Of a stretch of DNA of 64,000 nucleotides, positions 34,940-48,010 are shown piece after piece. Made by a program: the position numbers and the translations under genes. Positions within the stretch are counted from its first letter, which is position 1, and each line of letters begins with the position of its first letter. Under the pieces are notes generated by a model. It worked only from the letters and a program-made list of their open reading frames with translations. It was not told the origin of the DNA and did no database searches. Source of the DNA: Silene conica (taxonomy: Eukaryota > Streptophyta > Magnoliopsida > Caryophyllales > Caryophyllaceae); the NCBI GenBank assembly GCA_029255685.2, contig CM055315.2:56639181-56703180 (forward strand), written 5' to 3'.

Positions 34940-36588
34940 ATTATTCGACACTTTTTATATTTAATAACTAAAATATGCAACTGGTCACATACGCAAGTGT
35001 ATTCATATATGTTACCTTTGTTGACTCACTCGAGTAATAAAGTTTCTCAACAATTTTACATGGAATCAAAATAACTTTCTTTATTGGACTCAAGATAGTA
35101 GTTTAGTATCATTAATATCCCTTAATAACCAATTGAAAATATATGTGAACATCAAGAAATTAACATATCATGATGTAAAACTAAGTTAAATTAAATTCGC
35201 CATCATATTATTATTTAATCATATATGCTTATACTAGCTAATAAACCATGGAAAATTGCATAAACATGTATAAAATAAATGAGTAAACAATTTTTAAAAT
35301 TAAATAGTTAAAATTATTATAGTATATATCTACGACATGTTACACATATACTCAATTGGTACAAGATTTGAAGGATGGGGGTATCATGGTAATTTGATAA
35401 AAAACAGTCCAAGGAGAAGCTTCAAATTGAATACATTTCAATGGAAGAAAGTAAGCTTCTACATAACTTTCCGAAATGTCAATACGACAAGCCTAACTTC
35501 CAAATTTTATATCACAAGATATAATCATGATAATTCTATGATTCTTGTATTAGTGGAAAGATGAAGGTCTTAAATTCATAATGGAATTTAAATCAGCACC
35601 ATATTAGGTCTATAAGTTGCGTTATGGCCAATGCAAATATATTGCGCATTACTAGACAACGCATGACCTATGTTCACTAAAAGAAAATGAATTCAAAATT
35701 TACTCAACATTTAAGGTTGATTCTTTTTGGGATAAAAGTGACGTCCGATAGATTTTAAATTAGCAATTATGGGCCTTGATTTTCGCACTGAGCTAAGAGA
35801 TATGTCTCCTACAAGATGCGTCTGATTTCCAGAGTTGTTCCCCAACCCAGTTTTGGTCCCTCTCAAAACTTGAGACCTAAGGCCTCTAAAACCTTCTAAG
35901 TTGTGTTACCAATGAGCCCATTGGACTCTAGGGATAGTTTAGAGCATTTTTAGGAGCCGTTCAACTTGAAAATACACTCATCTGAATCAAGCTAAAATAA
36001 AGCCCAAGTGGTTCGCCAATTCTCGGATTTTGGATCATATGCACAATGTCGCTTTCAACCTTTCCTCTTTTGATCAAGAAAGCACTAGTACTATTTTGGA
36101 AGCTTTCACAAGTCTCTTACGGTGCATTTCAATTGCCAAGAAGTCAACATCATTGTAGATGACCAACGGAGCAAGCAAAAAAGGAAGGTTATACTTATTT
36201 GTGGAAGTCTAAGATGTGTAAGGTCATTAATGTGTAAGATGTGTTTGTTAGCAACCAATTCGTGGCCCTTAGATGGTTAAGATTTTAAAGCCTTTATCTA
36301 TATACAACTAGGAAACTAACTTTGTAACATTCGTATTTTAAGAATGAATATATGAGTTTTTAGAGACCCTAAATTCGTTGCTTAGTGCTTGGACATCGCG
36401 TATTCTCTTAGTGGCTCCCTCACAAACCCCTTACTCATGGACTCTTCAACTTGTCTTTGCAATTCTTGAGTATATTTTCAATCACTTCCTTTGTTGGTAA
36501 TTTAAGTGTAATTACTGGTTCATTTTCCGTAATTTGGGTTTGGTTCAAAGACGGACGAACTTTTAAATAATAGAGTTAGTTCGGGAAG
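34940..36588. other. Downstream part of duplicated unit B (Tekay-free)
   Basis: Matches 3701-4166 joined to 22980-24160 and preserves the unoccupied Tekay target near 35396-35405. The same weak minus-strand RT-like scrap is at 36411-36470. Homology to unit A stops at 36588, where a truncated copia begins. No gene recognised. Confidence 0.6.
35036..35041 (+). terminator. Candidate polyadenylation signal, copy B
   Basis: AATAAA about 97 nt after the stop codon, as in copy A. Confidence 0.5.
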
Positions 36589-37659
36589 GTCAACCTCACC
36601 CTTTATGAGGGGCTCTTGGTTTCGGAGGCCCTGCATATGATTACACAGATGAGAACCACAACCAGTATCTAGTACCCAAGTTCCGTAACTTGCATGGTTA
36701 ATCTCAATCATGTGAATAAAAGAAGAAGAAGACATACCAACAGGAGTAACGCGACATGCCTTAATGTCCTCACGATACACGGGGCACGTGCGCCTCCAAT
36801 GCCCAGTATTGTGGCAATGGTGGCATTCCATGCTTGTATCCTTGCTCTTTATCTTACCCTGTGAGTTGCTCGACTAACCGGGCCCACTCTTTGCAAATCC
36901 CGACTTCTTGAACTTAGGCTTACCTACCGCTAGGTCGCCTTGAGCTTTCGCTTTCTCTTTACCTTTGCCTTTACTGGAGATCATGTGAACATCCTGCTTC
37001 ACGCTCCCACTTAATTTCAGATCCTTCTCGGTCTGTACGAGAAGGGAGTGGAGCTCATGAAGAGTCTTCTTCATGTCGTTCGTGTAATAGTTGGCCCTAA
37101 AGAGGGCGAACCCATCATGAAGCGAATGAAGCAATCGATCAACGATAATGTTCTCACTGATCTTGCAGTTCAAGGCCTCCAGTTTCTCAATATTCTCAAT
37201 CATGTTGAGAATATGTGGGCTAACAGCTTGACCCTTCTGGAATTTTGCTTCAAAGAAGCGACAGGTATGCTCATAAGAAACGATTCTCGGAGCTTTCGAG
37301 AATTCGTTAGTGAGCGTGGTGAAAATCTTGTTTGCACCATTGGAAATGAAGCGTCTTTGCAAATTGGATTCCATTGCATAGATCAGTACGTTCTTTAACG
37401 CACCCGCTTCCATGACGAAGTCGCTATGAGCGCGAACTTCGTTAGCTCTAGCTCCAGTTCCTGGGTGTGCTAGAATAGGCTCAGTCAAGTATTTGAGCTT
37501 TCCGTTAGCAATGGCAGCATTCCGTAATGCTGCCTCCCAGTCAGAGATGTTTGACCCATCATTCCTCAGTCTAGTAGACTGATTCATGGAGTCCATGAAG
37601 GCTTTTAGCTAGGATTCTCGTGCTAGCTTGGCACTTGGCATTGGGTCTTCACCAGCCAT
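36589..37659 (-). pseudogene. C3 copia gag with start of protease, degenerate
   Basis: Colinear with the C4 polyprotein from ATG at 37659. A TAG replaces an early tryptophan codon (about 37610), and another TAG replaces a glutamate codon between gag and the zinc knuckle (about 36873). The CCHC knuckle (CHHCHNTGHWRRTC) and protease DTGC remain readable before truncation. Confidence 0.9.
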
Positions 37660-38965
37660 TTGTTATTTAGCAGTTTAAATTTGATCGTGTTCTACACTGA
37701 AAAGAAGATAAAACACCGAGTTGTGATTTAAGTCTATTTTACATTGAATTTAAACTCGTAGACTCATGCATTTATATAATGATCTCCCTCAAGAATTATA
37801 TAAACGATCCCAAGACTCAATTTCCGTAAATTGATAAGCCAACTGTTTGGCTAGTTCTACCGTTCGATAGATTTCCGTAAATCTCATCTTTAAGTCCATT
37901 ATAATCGCTAGATAGTATCTAGTGACCACAACGTTGAGATAAAATAAATCATCTGTTCCCACTTACCCGACGTAGAAGGGGTCATATTATACCTACCGAC
38001 GAAGAAGGGATTCATGGGAGTCTGATTTATGAAGACTTTTCACAATTTTTGGTTATACAAGGAAGACCCCATCAACTTATATTTATCCATTTTAAGTGAA
38101 CTAAAATCTAGCATTATCGTGAATGAATGAAATTAAGTGATGGCTTAACATGTGACAAGTGACATCTGTATGTCATTGAAAACTAACGCGTAACCTCTAC
38201 ATGAGTCAGTTTTCAGGTATGTTATAGGTGGTTTGGTTTTAGGCGGAAAATGATGCAAGCTATTATCGATGAAAGCATAAAAGAAAAGAATAAACGTAAA
38301 TAAAAGTTCTAGTGTGGCCTATCCTACCAAAATAAACATAAAACAACTTTGGAATCCACCATTGGACCCTAGAAGCTTGTCTTGATGTTCCATCTTGGTC
38401 TTTGCAGCGGGAGTGAGCATCCGGTCTCCGTCTTTGGTCTTCACAAAATTACTAATTTAAATTACAAATATAAACCTATTTAAATTCTAATTTAAATACA
38501 AAAGTGATTACAAGGGAAAAACCAAAACGGAGATGCGAGATCTCAAAATTACAAACAAGACCGTGTTCCATCATTATGGTAACACAATCTTCTAAGGCCA
38601 CACTAAGTTACAACCGTTTGCAAAATTAAATACGTTATAAAAGCATTTATAAGCATCCAACAAGACGATAAATAAAATGCATCAACTAAAAAAAATTCAT
38701 ACGTGATATAATACCGTTATTATGTTTAATAAATTTTACCAAACCACCTTACGAGATTAAAATTATGTGATTATACCGTTTTAGTCACATAAATCTTAAT
38801 AAAATTATAATCTATTATTTAAAACCGTTTTAAAATAATCTGTATCTTACGAGTGTGAACCGTTTCACAAAAGTGAATATACTATTTCCGTATATAGTAT
38901 ATTACCATGGGCAAAGAGAAAATTAAAAAAACTTTCATTTTCAAAATTCTGCCAAACAGGGTTTG
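37660..38965 (-). other. C3 leader, gag-proximal part
   Basis: Homologous to the leaders of C2 and C4 down to the TATATAGTATATTA segment near 38895. No reading frame of note. Beyond it the sequence diverges into the module zone. Confidence 0.75.
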
Positions 38966-39341
38966 CTCGATCGAGTCACGAAAGTACTCGATCGAGTGAC
39001 CTTGACAGATGAATTGTTTGATTGAGCAAAACAGGTACTCGATCGAACCAAAAAATTTTCAGAAAACCTAAAATTTTCAGAAAAAGAAAAATACCCTGAC
39101 AACTGTTAGATCGAACTAAAACATGATCGATCGAGGAACAGTGTCACTCGATCGAGTACAGCAAGTCTCGATCGAGTGACGGGTCATCGAGGCAGACTAC
39201 GAACGAGTAGTAATTCGCTCGTTCGTAGAATCGAAAGTGCTCGATCGAGCAAAAAAGTGCTCGATCGAGCCAAAAAGTGCTCGATCGAGTGACTGGTTTC
39301 TACAAAAAGTGCTCGATCAAGCCAAAAAGTGCTTGATCGAG
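38966..39341. repeat. CTCGATCGAG and GAACGAG paired modules in the C3 leader
   Basis: Palindromic 10-mers CTCGATCGAG or close variants occur at 38966 and 38987, 39017 and 39038, 39147 and 39167, then 39240, 39260 and 39280, and 39312 and 39332: start spacing 20 or 21. A different module, CTACGAACGAG (39197-39207) and CTCGTTCGTAG (39218-39228), is a perfect inverted repeat with starts 21 apart. They sit where C2 and C4 carry GGTCGACCGACC modules. Confidence 0.88.
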
Positions 39342-39359
39342 TGACGGGTAGCAGAAGAA

Positions 39360-40433
39360 TGTTGGAGCTTGTGTCCTCCACATGTAGTGTGATAACGTCA
39401 TTGCACATACCCTTGTACGGACAAGTGGGAGATTGTTGGGGCTGGTGTCCTTGACAATTAAGTACAATGACTTATTAAATCTCTTTAAGGATCACAAGGG
39501 CATACTTTTGTATTATTACCAGTTGATCCACGTTTATCAATAACGGTTGGCTTGCTAGATAAGTTTGACGTTATTGTCATACGGATGGCGGTGATCAACT
39601 GGTCCCTATACGTCACACCTATAGGACACGTTTGAGAGATGTGAAGGTATGAAAATACAATCACATTTATGCCGGATATGACTAAACAGTTAGTCAGAGG
39701 TATTGACTATTAAATTAGTCAATAAGATGTTGAGATTATTATTTAATACGGATTAAATAATTTTAGCTAATACGGATTGCATGATTAATTCGTAAAATTA
39801 AATATAAACGGTTATATTTAATTAAATATTGTATTCGCGTATTAATATAAACAGTTATATTAATTTGGGTAATTATACAATATCGTAATTTTATCAGACC
39901 ATTATTAATACATCGACTGCATTAATATCTGATAACATGCATACGATTTATAAACAAAACCCGCGAATAAAGTTTAGCTAAATGGGTCGAATCACAAATT
40001 AGAATAAGGTAAGAGTGGAAAGCCCACTCCTACCCTATTGAAAATTTCGGCCAAAAGAGCTACATAAGGAGGAGGACTCTCCTTATGTCAGGGACTCTTG
40101 TTTCACTGTTTAAACAAATCTCAAGGAAAAATTAGGGTTTTGAGAGCTTTCTTCTCCCAAAACCTTAGATCTCACATCTAAAACCTAAATAGCTCTCCCA
40201 ATATTGCAAGGCAGTTGGAGAGGATTTCTAGCACATGCGGCCACGTCTCATTCTAAGTCTTGGGTGCAAGTTATAGGAGGGAATTTGTGTTAATTCCTGT
40301 TCTTAGGCCTTTCGCACAAGGACTAAAGGTTGTACTTCTTTTCTTATCCTTTTAATCTTATGACTATAAACACAACTGTATTTTTCATTATAATGCTGCA
40401 AGTTTAGGGTGAATACATGCTTTATTCCCCACA
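39360..40433 (+). repeat. C4 5' LTR, long form
   Basis: Begins TGTTGGAGCTTG and ends TTCCCCACA. The first 74 nt end in ACAAGTGGGAGAT, a polypurine-like stretch, after which a second LTR-like start TGTTGGGGCTGG follows at 39434; that is where the short LTR form begins. A 10-bp inverted repeat ACATAAGGAG (40062-40071) with CTCCTTATGT (40079-40088) is present. Confidence 0.93.
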
Positions 40434-40435
40434 AG

Positions 40436-40448
40436 TGGTATCAGAGCC
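40436..40448 (+). other. Primer-binding site of C4
   Basis: TGGTATCAGAGCC, initiator-tRNA-Met type, 2 nt after the LTR. Confidence 0.93.
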
Positions 40449-42112
40449 AGACCATGAAAATTTTACCTTTGTGTTTTTCGTAAGTTTTAAAACCTGAAAA
40501 ATCGTCTTCTGCCGCTAAGTCGGTCGATCGACCCCCCGTTGCGGTCGGTCGACCGCCTCCTGCGTGTTTTTCTGTTTCGACAGTTTATCTTTTGTGAGAA
40601 ATCGTGTTCAGAAACTCGGTTTCGTGTTTTGTGGTCGGTCGACCTGTTTTTCGGGTCAGTCGACCATTCTGCTTTAAAAAAAAAAAAAAAATTTTTTTTT
40701 TTTTCGTCAGGTGGTCGGTAGACCTGTTTTTTGGGTCGGTGGACCACCCCTGTAACAGACTCGTTTTTTTTTTATTTTCCGAAAATAACATGTTTTATTT
40801 TCACATGGCCTTTAGTAATATACTATATACGGAAATAGTATATTATTAATTTTGTGAAACGGTTCACCCTCGTTTGATACATATTATTTTAAAACGGTTT
40901 AAAATAATAGGATTATAAACTTATTAAAATTAAAGTGGTTAAAACGGTATAATCACATAATTTTAATCCTAAAAGGTGGTTTGGTAAAAATTTGTTAATC
41001 ATAATAACAGTATTATGTCATGTATGAATTTTAATTTAGTTGATGCATTTTATTTATCGTCTTGTTGAATGTCTAATGAATGCTTTCAATAACGTATTTA
41101 ATTTTGCAAACGGTTGTAACTTAGTGTGGCCTTAGAAGATTGTGTCACCGTAATGATGGGACACAGTCTTGCTTGTAATCTTGAGATCTTGAATCTCCGT
41201 TTTGGGTTTTTGCCATGTAATTACTTTTGTATTTAAATTAGAATGTATCTAGGACTACTTTTGTAATTTAAATTAGTAATTTTGTGAAGACCAAAGACAA
41301 GACGGAGACCGGATGCTCACTCCCGCTGCAAGGACCAAGATGGAACATCAAGACAAGCTTCTAGGGTCCAACGGTGGATTCCAAGTTGTTTTATGTTTAT
41401 TTTGGTAGGATAGGCCACACTAGGACTTTTTATTTACGTTTATTGCTTTCATTTTATGCTTTCATCGATAATAGCTTGCATCATATTCCGCCTAAAACCA
41501 AACCACCTATATCATGCCTGAAAACTGACTCATGTAGAGGTTACGCGTTAGTTTTCTGTGACAATACAGATGTCACATGTCAATTGCAAAGCCATCACTT
41601 TATTTAATTCATTCACGCATTTGCTAGATATTAGTTCACTTAATATGAATAAATAAAAGTTGATGGGGTCTTCCTCGTATAACCAAAAATTGAGACTAGT
41701 CTTTATAAATCAGCCTCCCATGAATCCCTTCTTCGTCGGTAGGCATAATATGACCCCTTCTACGTCGGGTAAGTGGGAACAGATGATTTATTTTATCTCA
41801 ACATCATGGTCACTCGATACTATCTAGTGACTGAGATGGACTAATAGATAGGATTTACGGAAATCTATCGACCAAGAGTTCCAACGATTGGAATTAGCCA
41901 AACTGTGGGCTTATCAATATACGGAAATTGAGTCTTGGGATCGTTTATATAATTCTTCAGGGAGATCAATTATATAAATGCATGAGTCTACGAGTTTAAA
42001 TTCGATTTTAATATATATAGACTTAAATCACAACAATAAGTTGCTTATATGGTTTTGTTTTATCTTCTTTTTCAGTGTAGAACACGTTCATTAAAACTGC
42101 TGTATAACTAAA
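40449..42112 (+). other. C4 untranslated leader with three hairpin modules
   Basis: 1.66 kb without a convincing gene. Modules: GGTCGATCGACC 40522 with GGTCGGTCGACC 40543; GGTCGGTCGACC 40633 with GGTCAGTCGACC 40654; GGTCGGTAGACC 40713 with GGTCGGTGGACC 40734. All starts are 21 apart. A poly-A/poly-T palindrome (40677-40704) lies between the last two pairs, as in C2. Such long leaders usually hold packaging and dimerisation signals. Confidence 0.85.
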
Positions 42113-43528
42113 ATGGCTGGTGAAGACCCAATGCCAAGTGCCAAGCTAGCACGTGAATCCTGGCTAAAGGCCTTCATGGACTCCATGAATCAGTCAACTA
42201 GACTGAGGAATGATGGGTCAAACTTCTCTGACTGGGAGGCAGCACTACGGAATGCTGCCATTGCTGACGGAAAGCTTAAGTATTTAACTGAGCCCATTCC
42301 GGCACACCCAGGAACTGGAGCTAGAGCCAACGAAGTTCGCGCTCATAGCGACTTCGTCATGGAAGCAGGTGCGATAAAGAACGTACTCATCTATGCAATG
42401 GAATCAAATTTGCAAAGACGCTTCATATCCCATGGTGCAAACAAGATTTTCACCACGCTCTCTAACGAATTCTCCAAAGCTCCGAGAATCGTTTCTTATG
42501 AGCATACCTGTCGCTTCTTTGAGGCGAAACTCCAGAAGGGCCAAGCTGTTAGCCCACATATTCTCAACATGATTGAGAATATCGAGAAACTGGAGACGCT
42601 TAACTGCAAGATCAGTGAGAACATAATTGTTGATCGTATGCTTCACTCGCTTCATGATGGGTTCGCCCTCTTTAGGGCCAACTACTACATGAACGACATG
42701 AAGAAGACTCCTCATGAGCTCCACTCCCTTCTCGTACAGACTGAGAAGGATCTAAAATTAAGTGGGAGCATGAAGCAGGATGTTCTCATGATCTCCAGTA
42801 AGGGAAAGGGTAAAGCGAAGGCTAAAGCTCAGGGCGACCTAGCAGTAGGTAAGCCCAGGTTCAAGAAACCAGGATTTACTAAGAGTGGGCCAGGTGAGTC
42901 GAGCAACTCACAGGGCAAGACTAAGAGCAAGGATACTAGCATGGAATGTCACCATTGCCACAAGACTGGGCATTGGAGGCGCTCATGCCCCGTGTATCGC
43001 GAGGACATTAAGGCAGGCCGCGTTACCCCTGTTGGTATGTCTTCTTCTTCTTTTATTCACATGATTGAGATTAACCACGCAAGTTGCGGAACTTGGGTAC
43101 TTGATACTGGTTGTGGTTCTCATCTATGTAATCATGTGCAGGGCCTCCGAAACCAAGAACCCCTAATCAAGGGTGAGGTGGACCTGCGTGTCGGGAATGG
43201 AGCACGCGTTGCTGCAGTCTCGAAGGGAACATACGTGATCCAGCTTCCAAGTGGATTCGAGTTATTTTTATATAACTGTTATTATGTTCCTAGTTTGTCC
43301 AAAAACATTATTTCAGTTTCTGCACTTGACAAACTCGGCTTTTCATTTGTAATAGAGAATAATAGCTGTATTTTCTCCTTACACAATATGATTTATGGCA
43401 AGGCAGTTTCCATGAATGGAATTTATGTTTTAGATCAAACTACCGAGATATTACATGTGAATAACAAGAGATTAAAGGTAGGTGACAAAGATCAAACAAC
43501 CTATGGCATTGTCGTATGGGACACATAA
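42113..43528 (+). pseudogene. Copia gag, protease and start of integrase of C4 (frameshifted end)
   Basis: ATG at 42113 starts MAGEDPMPSAK, conserved in C2 and C3. Residues about 10-230 are the gag (UBN2-type) domain; a CCHC knuckle begins at C279; the protease active site DTGC is at D331. Near 43496-43500 one base is missing relative to C2, so the frame leaves the pre-integrase domain after GDKDQ and stops at 43528. Without that loss the frame would continue directly into the next block. Confidence 0.93.
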
Positions 43529-46143
43529 ATGAGAAACGTGTAAAACAGCTCATACAGAATGGAGCTATATCGCCCTTTGATTTCGAATCATATGGCACGT
43601 GTGAATCATGTCTCATTGGCAAAATGACTCGTATTTCCTTCAAAGGTGTTGGAATGCGCGCTGCCGACCTATTAGGACTCATACATACAGACGTATGTGG
43701 CCCTATGTCGATCAACGCACGAGAAGGCTATAGGTATTTCATCACTTTCACGGATGATTTGAGTAGATATGGCTATGTCTACTTGATGAAACATAAAAGT
43801 GAATCCTTTGACAAGTTCAAAGAATACCAGAATCGGGTACAGAACCAGCTGGGTAGAAAGATTAAAGCACTACGTTCGGATCGTGGTGGTGAGTATCTTT
43901 CACACGAGTTTGATCAACACCTTAAAGACTGTGGCATCGTGCTACAATTGACTCCACCTGGAACACCACAATTAAATGGTGTGTCCGAACGGAGAAATCG
44001 AACTCTACTCGATATGGTTCGATCCATGATGAGTCACACCGTCGTGCCTGATTCATTGTGGGGCTATGCTCTTTTGTCGGCCGCTCTATTACTTAACCGA
44101 AGTCCGTCTAAAGCTGTTGACAAGACTCCATACGAATTATGGAAGGGAACGGTCCCTAACTTGTCCTTTATACGGGTTTGGGGCTGCGAGGCTTATGTCA
44201 AGTGGAGACACGAGGATAAGCTCGGCCCGCGATCGGTCAAGACATACTTTATAGGTTATCCAAAGGGAACTTTTGGTCATTACTTCTACTCGCCAACCGA
44301 ACAACGTGTTTTTGTTGCGGCTAGTGCGACGTTCTTAGAGAAAGAATTTCTCGAGAACAAGTCGAGTAATAGAACCTTCGAGTTATCGGAGGTTCAAGAA
44401 CCAACTGCCGAGCAACCATTGGAGGAAACAGTTCCTTCAACCGAGGCTGCGGTAGATATTCCTAAGGAACCTAGGAGGTCGGGAAGAGTCTCTATTCCTC
44501 CGGACAGATACATTGGTATGGTCGAGGAACATGATACAGATGACGTCTTACTCCTAGAGGGTAATGAACCCACAACCTATAAAGGTGCCATGACTATTTC
44601 TGACTCAAAGCTATGGCTAGAAGCCCTGCAATCCGAGATGGACTCCATGTATGAGAACAACGTGTGGGATCTTGTGGACCTACCTGCAAAGGTACGTCCC
44701 CTTCAATGCAAATGGCTTTACAAGATAAAGCATGCCGTGGAAGGACAACAAGATATCCACAAGGCTAGACTAGTTGCTAAAGGTTTCACTCAAGTGCCAG
44801 GCTTGCACTATGATGAGATCTTTGCACCCGTAGTCATGCTACGTTCCATTCGGATTATCTTAGCGATCGCCGCATTTCATGATTATGAAATATGGCAAAT
44901 GGACGTTAAAACCGCCTTCTTAAACGGTTATTTGGAGGAAGAGTTGTACATGGTACAACCCGAGGGTTTTATCGATCCAGCACATCCTAAGAAAGTTTGC
45001 AAGCTTAAGCGTTCCATCTATGGACTTAAGCAAGCATCGCGGAGTTGGAATCATCGTTTCGACCAAGTGATAAAAGAGAATGGGTTCATTCGATCAGTCG
45101 AGGAACCATGTCTCTATATCAAGTCGAGTGAGAGCAAGATTGTATTCTTAGTACTGTATGTCGATGACATACTCTTGATTGGGAATGACATACCTCTCTT
45201 ATCTTCGGTTAAAGCATGGTTGAAAAACCATTTCCAGATGAAAGATCTGGGAGAGGCACAAAGAATTTTGGGCATCCGTATCTACAGGGATAGATCACGA
45301 CGGATGTTGTCTCTCAGTCAGGAGTCTTATATAGATAAGATTCTAGAGAGATTCAGCATGACGAACTCCAAGAAGGGGTTCCTTCCTATGACTCCTGGGC
45401 TTCACTTGAGCAAGACTCAAGAAGCAAAGTCATTGGAAGAGAAAGAGCGCATGAGTCGGATTCCTTATGCTTCGGCAATAGGATCGATCATGTATGCCAT
45501 GATATGCACACGTCCAGACGTTGCATATGCATTGAGTATGACTAGTCGATTCCAAGCTCATCCAGGTGAACAACACTGGATGGCCGTGAAAAACATTCTT
45601 AAGTACCTACGGAGGACTAAAGATTTGGGATTGACTTATGGAGGCGACTCAACGCTCTGCGCCACGGGTTACGCAGATGCTAGCTTCCAAACGGATCGAG
45701 ATGACTCGAAATCTCAATCTGGATTCGTTTTTACTCTTAATGGTGTTGCTGTCAGCTGGAAAAGTTCTAAACAGAGTGTTACAGCAGATTCTACGACTGA
45801 GTCCGAGTACTATGCCGCCTCAGAAGCAGCTAAGGAAGCAATATGGATGCGTCAATTCTTACAAGGACTATCAGTAGTGCCTAGTTCGAATGACCCAATC
45901 ACCGTTTATTGTGATAATAAAGGTGCCATCTTCCAAGCTAAGGAGCATAAGTCTAGCAACAAGGCTAGGCATGTACAACGGAAAGCTCATCTAATCAGAG
46001 ATTACGTGGAGCAAAAGGAGATTTTCATTGATAAGATCGCTACGGATGACAACATAGCTGATCCTCTCACAAAAGCATTACCACGTGATAAGCATGAAGG
46101 GCACATTTATTCCATGGGAATTGGATGTGTTCCTAAGTTGTAG
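43516..46143 (+). pseudogene. Copia integrase, reverse transcriptase and RNase H of C4
   Basis: Open frame of 875 codons from MGHINEKR, the second half of the polyprotein; the ATG at 43516 is internal and probably not a natural start. Integrase: zinc-finger CESC and catalytic D59, D122, E158 (D35E spacing). RT: QMDVKTAFLNG and YVDD at residues 548-551. RNase H: GYADAS with D721 and E764. Only the upstream frameshift separates this from an intact polyprotein. Gene order integrase before RT confirms Ty1-copia; I do not assign a lineage. Confidence 0.94.
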
Positions 46144-46931
46144 TACTCTTTTATGAATTCATGTTATAATTCATTTTCTCGTGTACTCTATTCAACCTTA
46201 TTGTTATGATATAAAATGTTTTGTTTTTCATGTGGAATTGTACGCCAATTTTGAACACCACAAAGTGAACTGATTAACATTACATCGTTTTGGTCCTTGA
46301 TTACCCACTTGAGCTGATAACTCAGGTAATCATTTTGTGACGTTGGTTGATGGTGGGTTCAACGAGCCATAAGTCACGTGGATGACTGACCAATCACAAA
46401 GGCGAGTTATACGGATATCTCGTAGGACACCCCGTGACAACGTTATGGAGTCCTAAATGTTTTATAACATTGGGTGCCTGGTCGTGGATAGGACCTCCAT
46501 AGTGTTCCTTAGAGTCGACTCTTTTGACCTTCAACTGTCTCTTAAGATTAAGACAGATTTTGGGTATCTTTGGTTTCTTTCCCACGGTCACCGTAACAGG
46601 GGCCAAGAGGATTTTTTCTGGGTTATTTCATGCTGGGCGATATCGGCAGGATTCGAGTTGAGGGAAATATCCAAACCCTTATCAGGATTTTATCATTTCT
46701 CAGGGCCACTCGAGGAGTAGTAACTGAAATGCATGGCCATGCTCGAATACAGATTCGTTTTATCAGTTAAGTTACTCTCTAGTCGGGGAAACCACTCTTG
46801 ATACAGATCGCTTGTGAGATACGACCTTTGCGAATGCGGATTTGCAAATTGTCTTACATTGAGTGGGAGAAATTTTAAAAGGATATGAGAATCGGTTATC
46901 GCACCTACACTTGTACGGACAAGTGGGAGTT
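46144..46931 (+). other. C4 3' untranslated region and polypurine tract
   Basis: Noncoding. It ends with GTACGGACAAGTGGGAGTT against the LTR. A nearly identical purine-rich string recurs 74 nt inside the LTR. Confidence 0.8.
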
Positions 46932-48005
46932 TGTTGGAGCTTGTGTCCTCCACATGTAGTGTGATAACGTCATTGCACATACCCTTGTACGGACAAGTGG
47001 GAGATTGTTGGGGCTGGTGTCCTTGACAATTAAGTACAATGACTTATTAAATCTCTTTAAGGATCACAAGGGCATACTTTTGTATTATTACCAGTTGATC
47101 CACGTTTATCAATAACGGTTGGCTTGCTAGATAAGTTTGACGTTATTGTCATACGGATGGCGGTGATCAACTGGTCCCTATACGTCACACCTATAGGACA
47201 CGTTTGAGAGATGTGAAGGTATGAAAATACAATCACATTTATGCCGGATATGACTAAACAGTTAGTCAGAGGTATTGACTATTAAATTAGTCAATAAGAT
47301 GTTGAGATTATTATTTAATACGGATTAAATAATTTTAGCTAATACGGATTGCATGATTAATTCGTAAAATTAAATATAAACGGTTATATTTAATTAAATA
47401 TTGTATTCGCGTATTAATATAAACAGTTATATTAATTTGGGTAATTATACAATATCGTAATTTTATCAGACCATTATTAATACATCGACTGCATTAATAT
47501 CTGATAACATGCATACGATTTATAAACAAAACCCGCGAATAAAGTTTAGCTAAATGGGTCGAATCACAAATTAGAATAAGGTAAGAGTGGAAAGCCCACT
47601 CCTACCCTATTGAAAATTTCGGCCAAAAGAGCTACATAAGGAGGAGGACTCTCCTTATGTCAGGGACTCTTGTTTCACTGTTTAAACAAATCTCAAGGAA
47701 AAATTAGGGTTTTGAGAGCTTTCTTCTCCCAAAACCTCAGATCTCACATCTAAAACCTAAATAGCTCTCCCAATATTGCAAGGCAGTTGGAGAGAATTTC
47801 TAGCACACGCGGCCACGTCTCATTCTAAGTCTTGGGTGCAAGTTATAGGAGGGAATTTGTGTTAATTCCTGTTCTTAGGCCTTTCGCACAAGGACTAAAG
47901 GTTGTACTTCTTTTCTTATCCTTTTAATCTTATGACTATAAACACAACTGTATTTTTCATTATAATCCTGCAAGTTTAGGGTGAATACATGCTTTATTCC
48001 CCACA
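46932..48005 (+). repeat. C4 3' LTR, long form
   Basis: 1074 bp matching 39360-40433, followed by AAGAA. Confidence 0.93.
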
Positions 48006-48010
48006 AAGAA

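Larger units (their letters stand above)
36589..39359 (-). mobile_element. Ty1-copia C3, block 1: truncated gag-protease and leader (minus)
   Basis: Begins abruptly inside protease sequence (just after the GEVDL region), runs through gag and most of the leader, and ends at the C4 target site AAGAA (39355-39359). The element resumes at 48011. Everything downstream of protease, including pol and the 3' LTR, is missing; the junction at 36588/36589 is a deletion or illegitimate join. Confidence 0.9.
39360..48005 (+). mobile_element. Ty1-copia retrotransposon C4, nearly intact (plus)
   Basis: 8646 bp. LTRs 39360-40433 and 46932-48005 (1074 bp each, about four differences by eye), target-site duplication AAGAA (39355-39359 and 48006-48010). 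Primer site, long leader, one gag-pol reading frame with a single frameshift, 3' untranslated region and polypurine tract are all present. It inserted into the leader of C3. It is the best-preserved member of the family here and probably the youngest insertion. Confidence 0.96.
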
